From: Tritrichomonas musculus
Lineage: Eukaryota; Parabasalia; Tritrichomonadida; Tritrichomonadidae
Direction: 5' to 3'
Assembly: GCA_039105265.1 (NCBI GenBank)
Contig: JAPFFF010000017.1
Span: forward strand, 1,798,001-1,862,000
DNA: 64,000 bases
Numbering within the stretch: position 1 is the stretch's first letter; every line of letters starts with the position of its first letter. The position numbers and the translations under genes are program-made. The notes beneath the pieces are model-generated. The model saw only the letters and a list, made by a program, of their open reading frames with translations, did not search any database and was not told where the DNA came from. Shown here piece after piece: positions 8,141-19,401 of the stretch.

Positions 8141-8603
8141 TTTAGCAATTTTCTTCTTCCCAGTTAGAAACATACTTAATGCTTGCACGTACAGAAATTG
8201 TTTGAGAAATTTTAACTAGAATAAAATGTTCATCATCATTCTCATTTACAAATCGGGAAAAAAAATAATGTTTTCCATTGGGATTGAATTGGTATCTTGC
8301 AACGTTCTTTGGATCAAATTTATTGGTTTTGCATTCATTTAAAACTATTGCTAATATTCTGTAATTCCAGGTGGAATTTTCAGGCTCTATTAAAATTGTT
8401 TTTGCATTTTCGAATCAGTATTTTCTTAATGGCTGTGTTACAACTTTAAATGTGGATTCCGCATTAATCATTTCAAGATTTCGTCTTAAATCGTCCATTA
8501 CAAATAGAAAGTGATATAAAAATATATTGTAACGAATAATCTCTTCAAATGCAAAAGAAACGTATAGTGTATTTTCAAAAGTACATATCATCTTAATAAA
8601 CAA
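8141..8603 (-). pseudogene. Broken gene of unknown function just outside the Polinton
   Basis: On the minus strand a protein-like reading runs through almost the whole stretch. Its upstream part has an ATG at 8498 (product MDDLRRNLEMINAES...) within a frame open from 8603. Its downstream part gives a coherent, mixed-composition sequence with NVARYQFNPNGKHYFFSRF, then EHFILVKISQTISVRASIK, ending in a run of acidic residues before TAA at 8141. One interruption lies between the two parts. The amino-acid mix is unlike translated AT-rich spacer, so I take it as a decayed gene or gene fragment. Family not recognised. The Polinton end lies 85 bases away, but nothing shows that the insertion broke this gene. 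Confidence 0.4.
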
Positions 8604-11276
8604 TAAAACGTATAATCTACGTTTGTATCAACTGAGATGCTGCTTTTGCTAATAACAATAAAAAAGATTAGAATCAAAACAAAACATTTCTTCTTTGAAG
8701 CTCTTGCTCGCGACAAAAGCAGTCGCTGCTTGCTGCTTTTTTTCATTTCTTTTGTTTGTATCAACTGAGATGCTCCTGAAAAAATAATAATAATAAAAAA
8801 ATGAAAATAAACGGTCGTGTGGTCGTGTCAAAATTTACGGAAAATTACATTTATCAAAGTTTCTATATCAAAAAAAAGGCATGATTTTTTAACGTCATTC
8901 CATTTCGTATAAAAAGTTTATCATGATTGAAATGTACCTGACGCTAAATCCAGCTGAAGTGACAACACTTTATTATACAATAACAATAAATAGTTTTCAT
9001 GACATGCTAAATAAAAAATAGTATTAATAGCAAAATAATCTATTCAATTAATAAAAAATCCTACTCTTTTGAATGTGTTGACCGATCTGCGACAATATAA
9101 ACTGGTCTCGAAAATGCAGTAACACCATTAAAAAAGTAAAATATTATTTATATATATATATTAAACGTGCACTCCAGCTTCCAAAACACTAGTTTTCCTT
9201 CTTTTTCATAGTATCAGCACCACAAATTTCATTAATTGCTTGGTTCTTTCTATCAAATAGCATAAAAATCGAAGAAATAATCAGATTTCATTTTTATTAT
9301 ATAATGCACTTTCGTTTGAGAGAAAGCTCACAAGGAAATCACAAAATCTCATACTTTATATAACAAATGCTATGACGAAGTTTCTCTTTTCACAAGAAAA
9401 ACATATCTCATTTCGATCAATCAATCACATTTAATGCAAAAGAAACTCTATTTTAGCTTTAAACGTTTACATGATGAATTAGAGCATGCCTACGCTCTAG
9501 TAAATGGAATTTATTACACAGTTTTATAACAAAAATTAAACAATAAATTGAATAAACTCATTTATAAATTTCAAACTTTTTGAAGTGACTGAAAAAGGAG
9601 TAACATTTGAAATATTTTATTTTTAATTTTGAATGCTAAATATTCTTTCTTTTCAATTGCTTTCAATTAGTGCTACTATATAGACTTGTTATTTTGAGAA
9701 TCGAGATCAGAAACGTCACTTTTTTATGTCCGATACTCGATTATCAGTTTAAAAATCTGATATCGAGATTATTGATTATCAGGATATCATGTATGAAATG
9801 TGATATGAAAATAATTGTAAACTTAAAATAAATTTTCGAGAAGTATGGAAACTAAAATCTAGCCAAAGTTTTTAATTATAATTTTTAAATTATCTTATGA
9901 ATTATCATTAAATAATAATAAAAATATTTAATTTAAAAAGTAATCGCATAATTTTAAGATATTTATTATTTTGGAAAGAGGTATAGAAACTAAAATTTTG
10001 CCAAAGAATTATTATGTTTATATATTTATATTAATCTGTATTAGATATTTAAATTATATTTATGATTTAATTAATATTATAATCATGAAATTTTAAGATA
10101 TATATATTTTTAAAAAATTGGTTTAATTGAAATTTGTTAAGTTTATTTTTAGATTTCTGAATTTTAATTCAATTTTATTTTGAAACATAAATAATAACTG
10201 TTTTTCCTTATTCACTTTTTCAATAAAAACAAAATTAAAATAAAGGAATTAAAGTAGAAAAAAAAAAATTGTGTGATCCGATTCTTTGACAAACCAGCTA
10301 ATTTGATTAACCATCAGATAAAACTTATTATACATTTCGAAGGAAACAAACGCTTGGGGCAGTTTTGAGTTATAATGTAATCTCTTTGGTTAATGATAAA
10401 AATGCTTATTTATAAAAATTAATATTTATAATATGAATTAAATATAATTATGGAATTATTATTTTTTTTATTTATAGGATATTAATAAAGATACCAATGT
10501 TTAGATTTTAATAAAACTTATTGAAAAAGTTCATTTCTATACCTCTAATTATCGAGATTTCGAGATCTCAAATGTAACTTTATATCCAATTTATTATTTT
10601 TGAATATATGGTTATATATACCATTTTGTATTAACTGTTTGTCAGTTGTTATCATGAAATGATAAATTTTAACAAAATATATTTTACTTTTCTATCGTTA
10701 GCAAATGATAATGCTTTAAAAGTTTGTACCAGTTATTTTCAATCGCAAATGCTTATAATTTTTCAAAAAATTGCTAGTTTTTTTTTGTTTTTTGGCAAAT
10801 ATCATATCGTTAAGTCATCAAAAATAGTTATATCTACTAATACTATTGTTTATAATGTTCAATAAATTATATTATTCATTGTAATTATTCATATTAGTAT
10901 CATCAAACTTATTCTTTTCAATTGTTTTTCTTATTGAAAGATTGTACATATGCCTGCAATAATGAAGATAAAAATTTTCTTAGCTAATTTGGTCATAAAA
11001 AATATAATAAAATTTTTATTTTAAAAACTATTATTCTGTTTTAATACAATATTGATCATTTTATAGATAAGTCATATGAATGTATTTTCAATAAATTTAA
11101 GGTTTTGATTTATAACTTTTTCAAACAAATTTTAGAGTAAAGCGAACTTCGCTAAGCGAGGTAGAATTAAAACGTATATGTTAAATGATATATATCCGTT
11201 TTTTTATTCCCATTACTGATAAGAAAAAACGTATTAGTATAATGTTTACCCCGCATGAATTTGTGTTTTTCCAAAG
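8604..11276. other. AT-rich spacer with diverged repeats, no gene seen
   Basis: About 2.7 kb without a supportable gene. It holds a 20-base direct repeat (gtttgtatcaactgagatgc at 8621-8640 and 8754-8773), a diverged repeat of about 138-base period (GTATRGAAACTAAAAT...GCCAAAG near 9843 and 9981), a small hairpin TAGAGC/GCTCTA near 9481-9500, and long A/T tracts. ORFs here, such as 10659-10865, are short, low in complexity and look random. Confidence 0.5.
8621..8774 (+). repeat. 20-base direct repeat, 133-base spacing
   Basis: gtttgtatcaactgagatgc occurs exactly at 8621-8640 and 8754-8773, each followed by T. The next bases are partly similar (both soon reach a GCTGCT or CTCCT stretch). This looks like the remains of a local duplication or the ends of a small insertion. 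Confidence 0.6.
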
Positions 11277-12345
11277 GTGATATGCTCTAAATTCACTTCA
11301 TTTCTTAAAATGAAGCACTTTGCTAATTCTGTACAGTCACCAGATATTCCTGATCATCCAAAGGAAGATCAAAACAAGATTGGTGGATTTCTAAGCTTTG
11401 ATATCTGCGACTTTATTCTAGTCCCGATAACCAATAATGTCACATTTTTATTGTACACGATGTAATAAATGGTTTTCATTTGGATCATCCATTGGGAATA
11501 TAAATACACATTTAAGATTCAGGCATGATGATCTTTGGTAGCATATGCGTCCTGATGAAATCGTTCATATGATTTATGCATTCATCATCACCAATGGTCT
11601 TTCCTTTAGAATCGTTGAAGATAAGTATCTTTCTCATCTTTTGCCTATTCCAATTTCACGACAGAAAGTAGCACGAGTTTGTGACACTACTGCAAAGTTA
11701 ATTGATCAGAAAATCACAACTCAAGCATTGTCCTACAGAGAAGTTGTTGGTGCTTTCGACTAATTGACTGATAATTTAGCAAGAGCTTATCTTGGATTGA
11801 CACTTCATGCAATAATATCTACTCCTGATGGAAAGCAAGATTATAGCGTAACAGTTATAGGTCATATTCCTCTACTCGGGCTTCATATAAAACACGAAAT
11901 AATTGCCAATATCATCAAACAAAGATTCATAGATATTGATATAATGCTTCCAGAAATATTTGTTTCAGATGCAGGATCGAAATGTGAACCAGCTATTGAA
12001 CTCTTAAATGTTACCAGAATGGAATACTGGGGACATGTACTGAATCTAATGTTGAGAGATATCTGCAAAGAACTCAAGTTCCAGTTGCCTCTTGTTTATG
12101 AAATCCAAGGACATCACGGTAAATCAACAGTTTTCCAAAATTTCATGCAGGCACAAAATGCTCCTCGATGCACACTTCCTAGTTATGTAGAAACCAGATT
12201 CTATTCTCTGGGGAAATTGTTCCATACAACAAATCAGATATTTGACCTGATAAATGAATATGGAAATGCAACAGGTCATGGAAAACTGCTTCCTGAAAGT
12301 TACTGTCATTATGTAGTAGTACTACATTTTCGAGACCATACATAA
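11277..12345 (+). pseudogene. hAT-family transposase relic with BED-type zinc finger
   Basis: A decayed DNA-transposon gene in at least three open pieces. The first (11277-11465) gives a short N-terminal part. A second frame, around 11435-11540, reads FYCTRCNKWFSFGS... and then THLRFRHDDLW, a C-x2-C...H-x3-H BED-type finger, and ends at a TAG. The third, from 11545, gives RPDEIVHMIYAFIITNGLSF and FSRQK-like residues (ISRQKVARVCD). After an in-frame TAA at 11761-11763 it continues to 12345 with LTDNLARAYLGLTLHAI, FVSDAGSKCEPAIELL, GHVLNLMLRDIC and a PSYVETRFYSL motif. This is the usual order of a hAT transposase: finger, catalytic Asp with an Leu/Trp-Thr, second Asp, then the helical insert. 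The C-terminal dimerisation region is missing. At least one frameshift and two stops make it inactive. Confidence 0.75.
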
Positions 12346-15300
12346 TGACAACAAGAATTAATGAAAAACGATTTCTTATCTCAAAAGTATGAATAAAAAT
12401 ATTTATTGAACATAAATAACTGACTTATATCAAAACTGTATAGTTGATAAAAAAATTACGTTAAGGGGGGAGTATTTTTCTTAAATAAAGAAGAATGATT
12501 TTAAATTTTCTGAGAATAACAATTATTTAACTTATACCCCATATTTATGACATTTTTAAAACCCCCAACAAAACCGTTTACTATAAACTGGTTTTTGAGG
12601 TTTAATTTGTTATATTTTTTTTCGTATAATTTCAGATTCCCTACAAACAAATAGAGAGATTTTCCTAATTTTTTTATTTTGAATTGACAAATCATATATT
12701 AATTACTAAATTAAATAACAATTTTAACGAAATCGCTCTATTTAATTTTAGAAAGCATGCCATATTTAACTTTTGTGCCAATTATTTAGATGTTTATCAT
12801 TCATTTAAAAAGTTATTAGAACTTTTCGTTGTTATTATTCATGAATGCATTTTCGTATTGTATAAGCAATTATTTTAATTTAATTGAAATAAATATATTT
12901 TATATTAATGCTTAATTCTATTTTAAGGTACAAATCTAGTACGTTTAGAAACCGCAAAATTTTTTGACACTTTATTAAACTAAACGACATGTTATATAAA
13001 AAAAATATTTTTATCATAAAAATTTTATATAAAAAAATAAAGTTCAGAATTTCAAATCTGACACTCATTCAAAATAAAACTTTTTCAATAGGGTAAGGGG
13101 TCTCAAATATATAACGTTCTTTCTCTCAATTTATAACGTACTAGATTTGTACCTTAAACCAAAAATTTCAAAATATATTTCAAAATACCAAGATATATTT
13201 GAAATCTGCTAGAGCAAATAAATATTCAAAACTATTCCCTTTTAAAAGCCTTGTTGTTCAATGATACACTCGTCAAAAGCAACTAAAAATTGATTCAAGT
13301 AATTTTATTCAGATATTATTACGACATATCTTACAGTAAGTCTGAAAATTTTGAAATTAAATAGGCATCATATATTATTGCGAATGTTTTTTTTTTTTTA
13401 ACATGGAAATTATATTTAAAATATGCTAAATTAACGTCAGTAAACCTTTTTTTATGATATTATATTCTTTTTTATTCATTTTATTATCTTTTTTAGAAGG
13501 TGGACTCTTCTATTAGAAGTGCGTGTACAAAAATAACGTATTTCGTCTATTTAATATTTTGCTATTATTTCCTTTAATATTTTATATCTCAATAATTTTA
13601 TTATATGTTTATTTTAAACATTTATTGTATTATATGAAATACTTATTGTTTTGATTATTTAATCATAGGGAAAGAAGTTACATAATTGCCAAAAATCATT
13701 AAATATATATAAATATCTTAATGAAAAAATATTTATAATTCATAATTATCGCATATTTAATTAATAAATATAATATTAATATTTAATAATTATTTATATA
13801 AAATAAAACAATTTTTTTCATGAAAAAAAATAAAATTTCTAAAAAATTGTATTTTACAACTCATTTTTTGGAATGGTTGTTTAATTCTCAAGGGATAACT
13901 ATATATAAATTTATAGGATAATTAATATATATCACAATAGATATATGAAAATAAAAAACGACTCGTCAGGCGTAGCTGCGTTTTAACCTTTTTTTTAAAA
14001 AAAAAATTTTAAATCATTGAATGAAAAAAATAATTGGCATGAATCTTTTTCAAGGATTTTTTTTAATATGTCAAAAACTTTTTGACTATTTCTGGTTGGA
14101 TATTTGACTATTTCCGGTTCATATTGAATTTTTTTTAATTGCTTTTTTTTCAAGAAGGAAATTAAAGCATGCAAAATATTTTTGATAAATTATATATTAA
14201 AATATGCATTATATCAATAGTCATCTTTTAAATTGCTCTGTTAAAAACAAAGAAAATTCTTTTTTTACTGAGATAAATTAGTTTTAATTTATAATAAATT
14301 ACAAAGATCACGACATATTCATTAATTTCTCCCAACAATCTCTTATTTAAACCAATTATGGTAAATAAATAAATCATCAGCGCATATCTTAAGGCATTTT
14401 TAAAAGATTTCATTGAGAATATTTAATATCAGTTTCTAGCAATTCATGTTTTCAAGAGTAGAAAAAGTTTCAAAAGATAAATCATATTACATATGCCAAA
14501 TTCATTCTTCAGTTTACACATTTATCCTTTAATTCAAAGAAATTTAAAATGATATTATTACAAGATCGATTGAATTAATTTTTTTTATTAAACATTTTCA
14601 TATAATAAAGATGCATTTAATATTTTATGACTTTTTTTATGCAAAAACATTCAAAATATTTGATGAATTTTTTTTATAATTTCAATGGTTTACGATAAAT
14701 AATAAAAATACTCATAAAACTCCACCTGACGAACAAAACTCTTTCATTAAATATTTTTTATATAATATGGAATATACTTAATAAAATATATTAATATAAA
14801 GAATTTTTTAAAATTTTTTAATACCCTTACCTCTCTTCTATTCATAATTTCAATACTGAAAAAATTTGAGTATTCAAAAAGCCAAAAAATTGAATACTTT
14901 AAAAAAAGCAAAGCCGAGAATGGTGTGAACAATTTAGTTTGCTATTAATAGAAAAATATTTATTAATTTCAAAATTCCAACAGAGTAATAGAAAGCTTTT
15001 TTTGAAAACAAATCCTTTATATATAATTCGATATTAATTATTGTATCAATAAACGTTTTATCAATAAATGCTCTCTATTACTTTCTTTATTAACATGTTA
15101 TATAAATATTTTTGTAATGAAAATTTGATTTTATTATTTCACTATTTCTCGGATTTGAATTTTAAATTGAAATATATGAATAAAAGAAAACTGAATTTCA
15201 AATTGATTGGAGAATATTTCACAAATTAATTAATTGATTCACATAATTAAACTCATATATTATATAAAAAATAAATATCATAAATAAAACTTAACTTAAA

Positions 15301-15939
15301 AGTATATTTTTATTCATTTTGATTTTGTTGGATTTTTGAATACTTCCCCTTAATAAAAATGTGATATAAAAAAGTAAAGTTTAGTTGTAGCTTTTATAAC
15401 CTGACAGGATCACTAAACCCAGTTTATACCTTTTTGAGTTTAGATAATATTTTAATTAGTAATATTAATTAATACTTAATGCACAATTAACCTAGGTTAA
15501 TTAACTTAATTCCAAAAGCCGAAATTTTAATTTAACGTATTTTTTCTTTACAAAGTCGTTCACTAATATATTTAAAGTGCTTTTTCGACTGTCTAATATA
15601 GTTAATTAATTGTATTATTATACTATAAATCTTAAAAGCAATAATTTTGTGTTTATTAATTAAATTTTTTTATAAAAACAAAGAAAAATGCATATCAAAA
15701 TGCATAAAAATTCCTTTCAATTCTATACAAAAAAAATAACGATCTAAAATATTTATAAATCAAAAAAAGATTAATTTATTAATAAAAAAACCTATTTTAG
15801 ATGGTAACACCACATTTTATTTTTTGAGAAAATATCCATTTCAAATTTATAATCTTATCAGAATTTTGAGAAGATACAGCTTGATAATTGCTTTTAAATG
15901 AATTGAGAAAAAAAAAAAAAAAAACATAATTCTCCAGAT
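12346..15939. other. AT-rich spacer containing a MITE, otherwise no gene
   Basis: About 3.6 kb of A/T-rich DNA. The only structured part found is the MITE at 12927-13153. There is also an 18-base perfect palindrome (aattaacctaggttaatt, 15485-15502). ORFs of about 60 codons occur but are Ile/Phe/Lys/Asn-rich and look random. Confidence 0.5.
12927..13153. mobile_element. 227-bp MITE with 19-bp perfect terminal inverted repeats and TTAA flanks
   Basis: The left end reads GGTACAAATCTAGTACGTT (12927-12945) and its exact reverse complement ends the element at 13135-13153. Both sides are flanked by TTAA (12923-12926 and 13154-13157), and one further A/T pair extends the match to 24 bases. The interior is non-coding and A/T-rich. 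TTAA target duplication is the mark of piggyBac-type insertion, so this is probably a non-autonomous element mobilised by such a transposase. No transposase of that kind is in the window, and the end motif is not the usual CCC start. The perfect ends suggest a fairly recent insertion. Confidence 0.7.
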
Positions 15940-17187
15940 TTGACAGAAATCAAATCCGTCCATCAGACTTTAAAGGCCGCTCTTGATTCGTTTATTTTAA
16001 ATTTACCTACTTTTCTTCAAAACGATGATCCTTTGCAAAATCAAATCCAAAAAATAAAATTCACAATTAGTGGCATTTTGAATGGTCAAGGTGATGAATT
16101 ATGGAACTCTTATAATAAAGAACTTGATAAACGTTTAGAAGAAGCAAAATTAATTAATATCCGTTTAAAACAGAATCAAGCTAATTCAAGTGCGGCATTT
16201 CTTAAAAATGAAAAGAAAACAAAATCAAATCAATCAATATTAAAAACAGAAATAAACGATTCAAAAAATCCAAAATATGATGAATTAAAACATCAAAACG
16301 AAGAAGAAGAGGAGGCTATACAAAAAAATCCTATTTCTAAGCATGACATTCACGAATTAATCAAAATGAGACAACAAGAAATTGCTTATTTTAATCAAAA
16401 TTTGGAGAAAAATCAATATAATTATTCAGTTAGAATTCAGCAAGCGTCTCAAGAAGTTGATAAATACAAACGAGAAATTGAAATCATTGAAATGCAATTA
16501 AACTCAATGATTAGTAGAATATTAATGACAAAACGTACAGGAAACTTTCAAAAAAGAGAAGTAGAAAATTTGAACACTCACTGGGGAATCTCAAGAACTA
16601 ACGATTCAACACTCCCTCAATTAAATTTAAAGAAGCAATCACGTTTAAATTCTTCCAATGTTTCTTTTAAACCATCGTCACCTTTAAGTAAAAAAGAAAA
16701 TAATGAAATGCGATATCCTGTTAGTGAACCACAAATTGGAAATAGTTTGGAAGCTTATAATAGAAGGAACAGGGCATATTTTTCAAATTCAAATCATTTA
16801 AATAATAAAGATGATCAGTGTAATTATAGTAATTTTCATTGCAATGATTTACACGATGATGTTTATTATTATGATGATAAATCGCATGATAATGATATTC
16901 ATGAAAATAAAAAGAATTATCAATCAGATGTTATTTCAAAAAATGATGGAATTAATACAGACACAAAACTTAATACCAGTGAAAATATCAAAGTTGATAA
17001 GATTGAAATACAAACATCAAGAAAATGCATAAATATCAAACAAACAGATGAAATGACTAAAACAGATAAAAAAATATCAGAAATGCAGGCTGCATTAGAT
17101 GAAGCTGAAGATTATTTAAATGAAATTGACGAAATTATATCGGACAATTTTGAAGACAAAAACTACAGCGATGATGAAACCCCATGA
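15940..17187 (+). CDS. Coiled-coil, acidic-tailed hypothetical protein; no ATG start
   Basis: An open frame of 415 codons ending in TGA at 17185-17187. The N-terminal 75 residues look like a helical folded region (VHQTLKAALDSFILNLPTFL). A coiled coil follows at about residues 135-195 (LIKMRQQEIAYFNQNLEK, EVDKYKREIEIIEMQL). A Ser/Asn/Asp/Tyr/His-rich low-complexity part covers about 200-340, and an acidic C-terminal helix (SEMQAALDEAEDYLNEIDEI) ends the protein. The first in-frame ATG is at 16366, residue 143, yet coding character clearly begins upstream. Codon 15940-15942 is TTG, where ATG would be expected. An ATG at 15898 is in frame but is followed at once by TGA and an A run. So either ATG was lost, there is a sequence error, or initiation is non-standard. 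Family not recognised. Confidence 0.65.
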   Translation: MTEIKSVHQTLKAALDSFILNLPTFLQNDDPLQNQIQKIKFTISGILNGQGDELWNSYNKELDKRLEEAKLINIRLKQNQANSSAAFLKNEKKTKSNQSILKTEINDSKNPKYDELKHQNEEEEEAIQKNPISKHDIHELIKMRQQEIAYFNQNLEKNQYNYSVRIQQASQEVDKYKREIEIIEMQLNSMISRILMTKRTGNFQKREVENLNTHWGISRTNDSTLPQLNLKKQSRLNSSNVSFKPSSPLSKKENNEMRYPVSEPQIGNSLEAYNRRNRAYFSNSNHLNNKDDQCNYSNFHCNDLHDDVYYYDDKSHDNDIHENKKNYQSDVISKNDGINTDTKLNTSENIKVDKIEIQTSRKCINIKQTDEMTKTDKKISEMQAALDEAEDYLNEIDEIISDNFEDKNYSDDETP

Positions 17188-17433
17188 TTTGAAAGTTGAT
17201 TTCGAAATCAAATTTGACTTTTTTCTCCAAAAATATCTCGGAATTCCCATCAAATGTATAATATTTAATTATTATTATGTTTGATTATATATATATATTG
17301 TAAATAAAATAATAAATTTATATATATTTATATTCAAATTATTTATTCAAAAAATTCGATTGAAATATATGAAAAACAAAGTATCAGTATTTGCATATGA
17401 TTCATATAACAAATGACATTATTCGTTTTCAGT

Positions 17434-19401
17434 TTATATTAAATTATCAGTAATATTAAGAGCAGGCGGGCTAATATTATTGTTATTATTATTATTATCA
17501 TTTTCATTGCTATTATTGTTATTATCATTTTCATTCTTCTTTTTATCCTTCTTTTTTTCTAAGGAGGCTTGATTATCAATCTTTGATAATTGCCTCTCAA
17601 CGAGAGTATAATAGTGTCCTCTGAGAGCGATAAGTTCGTCATGAGAACCACTTTCAACTAGCTCACCGGATTCAATAACATAAATAATTTGAGCAGCTCG
17701 AATTGTTCCGAGCCTATGTGCAATAATAATCGAAGTTCTTCCTTTCATGACTTGATCCAAAGCCAATTGCACTTTGCTTTCACTTTGAGAATCAAGAGCT
17801 GATGTTGCCTCATCGGTAATTAAAATGGTTGGGTCTCTTAACAATGAACGAGCAATAGCAATTCTTTGTTTTTGCCCTCCACTGATTGTTGATCCTTTTT
17901 CTCCAACATTTGTATCAATTTTCTGAGGGAATTTGTTAACAAACTTCAAAGATTGAGACATTTCAAGGACTCTGTTTAAGTCGCTCTCTGTTGCCTCTTC
18001 AGCATTTTCAAGTCCATATGTAATGTTTTCTCTAACGGTCATTGAAAAGAGGACTGGATCTTGCTGAACAACAGAAATAACTTTATGAAGCCATCTTGGA
18101 TTTAATTCAGTTATATCAACACCATCTAATAGAATTTTGCCACTATTTGCATCATAAAATCTTTCTAAAAGTTGGACAACAGTTGATTTTCCACTTCCAC
18201 TATGACCTACAACAGCTGCTATTTGACCTGCATCAATCTTTAAGGAAACTCCTTTCAAAACCCATGCATTCCTTGTTGGATACTTAAACCAGACATTTTG
18301 GAATTCAATTATGCCTTTGAAGTTAGGAATTGACCTACCCTCATCGAATGGAATTGTTGTTGGATCTTCGACAATTTCAAAAATTTTATCAGCTGATTCA
18401 AGCGCTCTTTGTTCTAAATCTAATGAACTCAATAATTGAGATAACTGTGCTCCAATCATAAATGCTGTACGTGAAAGAGCAAAAAGTGTTCCAGCTGTTA
18501 ATTCACCTTTAATGATATAGTATGATCCAAGATTTAAACAAATGCAAACTGTTCCATTATCAAGAAGATTACTGAGCTGAAAACTCGTATTAAATAATAA
18601 TTTAGCATTAGATGTAAATATACGATTAGCATCAACAAATTCATCATATCGTTCTTCTTCAATTTTTTGTCGATTAAATGAAAAGATTGTTCTTGCATTT
18701 GACAAATCTTCATCTGCAATTGTTAATGATTTACCATCAGCTTTTCTTGCTGCACGAAGTTGAATCCTTGCTGCTTCTCGGAATAATTTAACAACAAGAG
18801 ATATAACTCCTGTTGAAATAAGTGCAAAGCATGAAAGACGCCAGTCAATTCCAAAAGATACAGTAAGAGATGATATTAATTGACCAATAACTCGGATTTG
18901 ATTTGTTTTTGTTGATGAAAAAGACATTTCAACTCGACGGCAATCTTCTGATAAAATTGATAAAATATCTCCAAACGGATGATTATCAAAAAATTCAATA
19001 TCTTTAAGCATTAAAGCTTTAAAAAGCACCCTTTTAACTTTAATTCCAATCAAATCACCAACTTGAATCCAACAATATTGATCAATAAAATTGAGAATTG
19101 AAGAAAAAATAGCTGCAACAAAATTTAAAAGAGCATATTTTGTAACGATTGATAATGCATTTGGTTGGCTGATTGAATCGATAATTTTAGCCATTGTTAA
19201 GTTTGAAATTGTCATCATCCATCCACTTAAAAATGTAGGAATAAATAATAAAAGGTAATAAGGTTTTCTATATAAAAACCAATACATTTTTGGTAAAAAG
19301 GGGATATATTTCCTCTTTTTTCTCGCAGATGAAGTTTGATATAGATTATCATTGGGCTCAGCAACATCGTTCAGAAGAACTTCACCATATTGACTCGTCA
19401 T
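17434..19401 (-). CDS. ABCB-type half ABC transporter
   Basis: 655 residues, ATG at 19401 (product MTSQYGEVLLND...). A membrane domain of about six helices covers residues 45-330 (first helix around YLLLFIPTFLSGWMM), then a nucleotide-binding domain. Walker A is GHSGSGKST near residue 397, the Q-loop is in SVVQQDPVLFS, the ABC signature is ISGGQKQRIAIARSLL near 505, Walker B is ILITDEATSALD near 525, and the H-loop is IIIAHRL. All catalytic motifs are present, so it should hydrolyse ATP. With one membrane and one ATP domain it must act as a homo- or heterodimer, as in TAP, HMT1 or ABCB6-10 exporters. The C-terminal 40 residues are a Lys/Asn/Asp low-complexity tail (runs of Asn), as is common in this organism. 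Substrate and membrane cannot be told from sequence. Confidence 0.93.
   Translation of the reverse strand: MTSQYGEVLLNDVAEPNDNLYQTSSARKKRKYIPFLPKMYWFLYRKPYYLLLFIPTFLSGWMMTISNLTMAKIIDSISQPNALSIVTKYALLNFVAAIFSSILNFIDQYCWIQVGDLIGIKVKRVLFKALMLKDIEFFDNHPFGDILSILSEDCRRVEMSFSSTKTNQIRVIGQLISSLTVSFGIDWRLSCFALISTGVISLVVKLFREAARIQLRAARKADGKSLTIADEDLSNARTIFSFNRQKIEEERYDEFVDANRIFTSNAKLLFNTSFQLSNLLDNGTVCICLNLGSYYIIKGELTAGTLFALSRTAFMIGAQLSQLLSSLDLEQRALESADKIFEIVEDPTTIPFDEGRSIPNFKGIIEFQNVWFKYPTRNAWVLKGVSLKIDAGQIAAVVGHSGSGKSTVVQLLERFYDANSGKILLDGVDITELNPRWLHKVISVVQQDPVLFSMTVRENITYGLENAEEATESDLNRVLEMSQSLKFVNKFPQKIDTNVGEKGSTISGGQKQRIAIARSLLRDPTILITDEATSALDSQSESKVQLALDQVMKGRTSIIIAHRLGTIRAAQIIYVIESGELVESGSHDELIALRGHYYTLVERQLSKIDNQASLEKKKDKKKNENDNNNNSNENDNNNNNNNISPPALNITDNLI

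Noticed and set aside
10659-10865. 68-codon ORF
   Set aside because: Short and random in composition, with no support.
13958-14735. Possible terminal repeats around TCGTCAGG
   Set aside because: Eight to ten matching bases only, with no target duplication.
15898-15906. ATG at 15898 as the start of the coiled-coil gene
   Set aside because: It is in frame but followed after one codon by TGA, so it cannot start the 415-codon frame.
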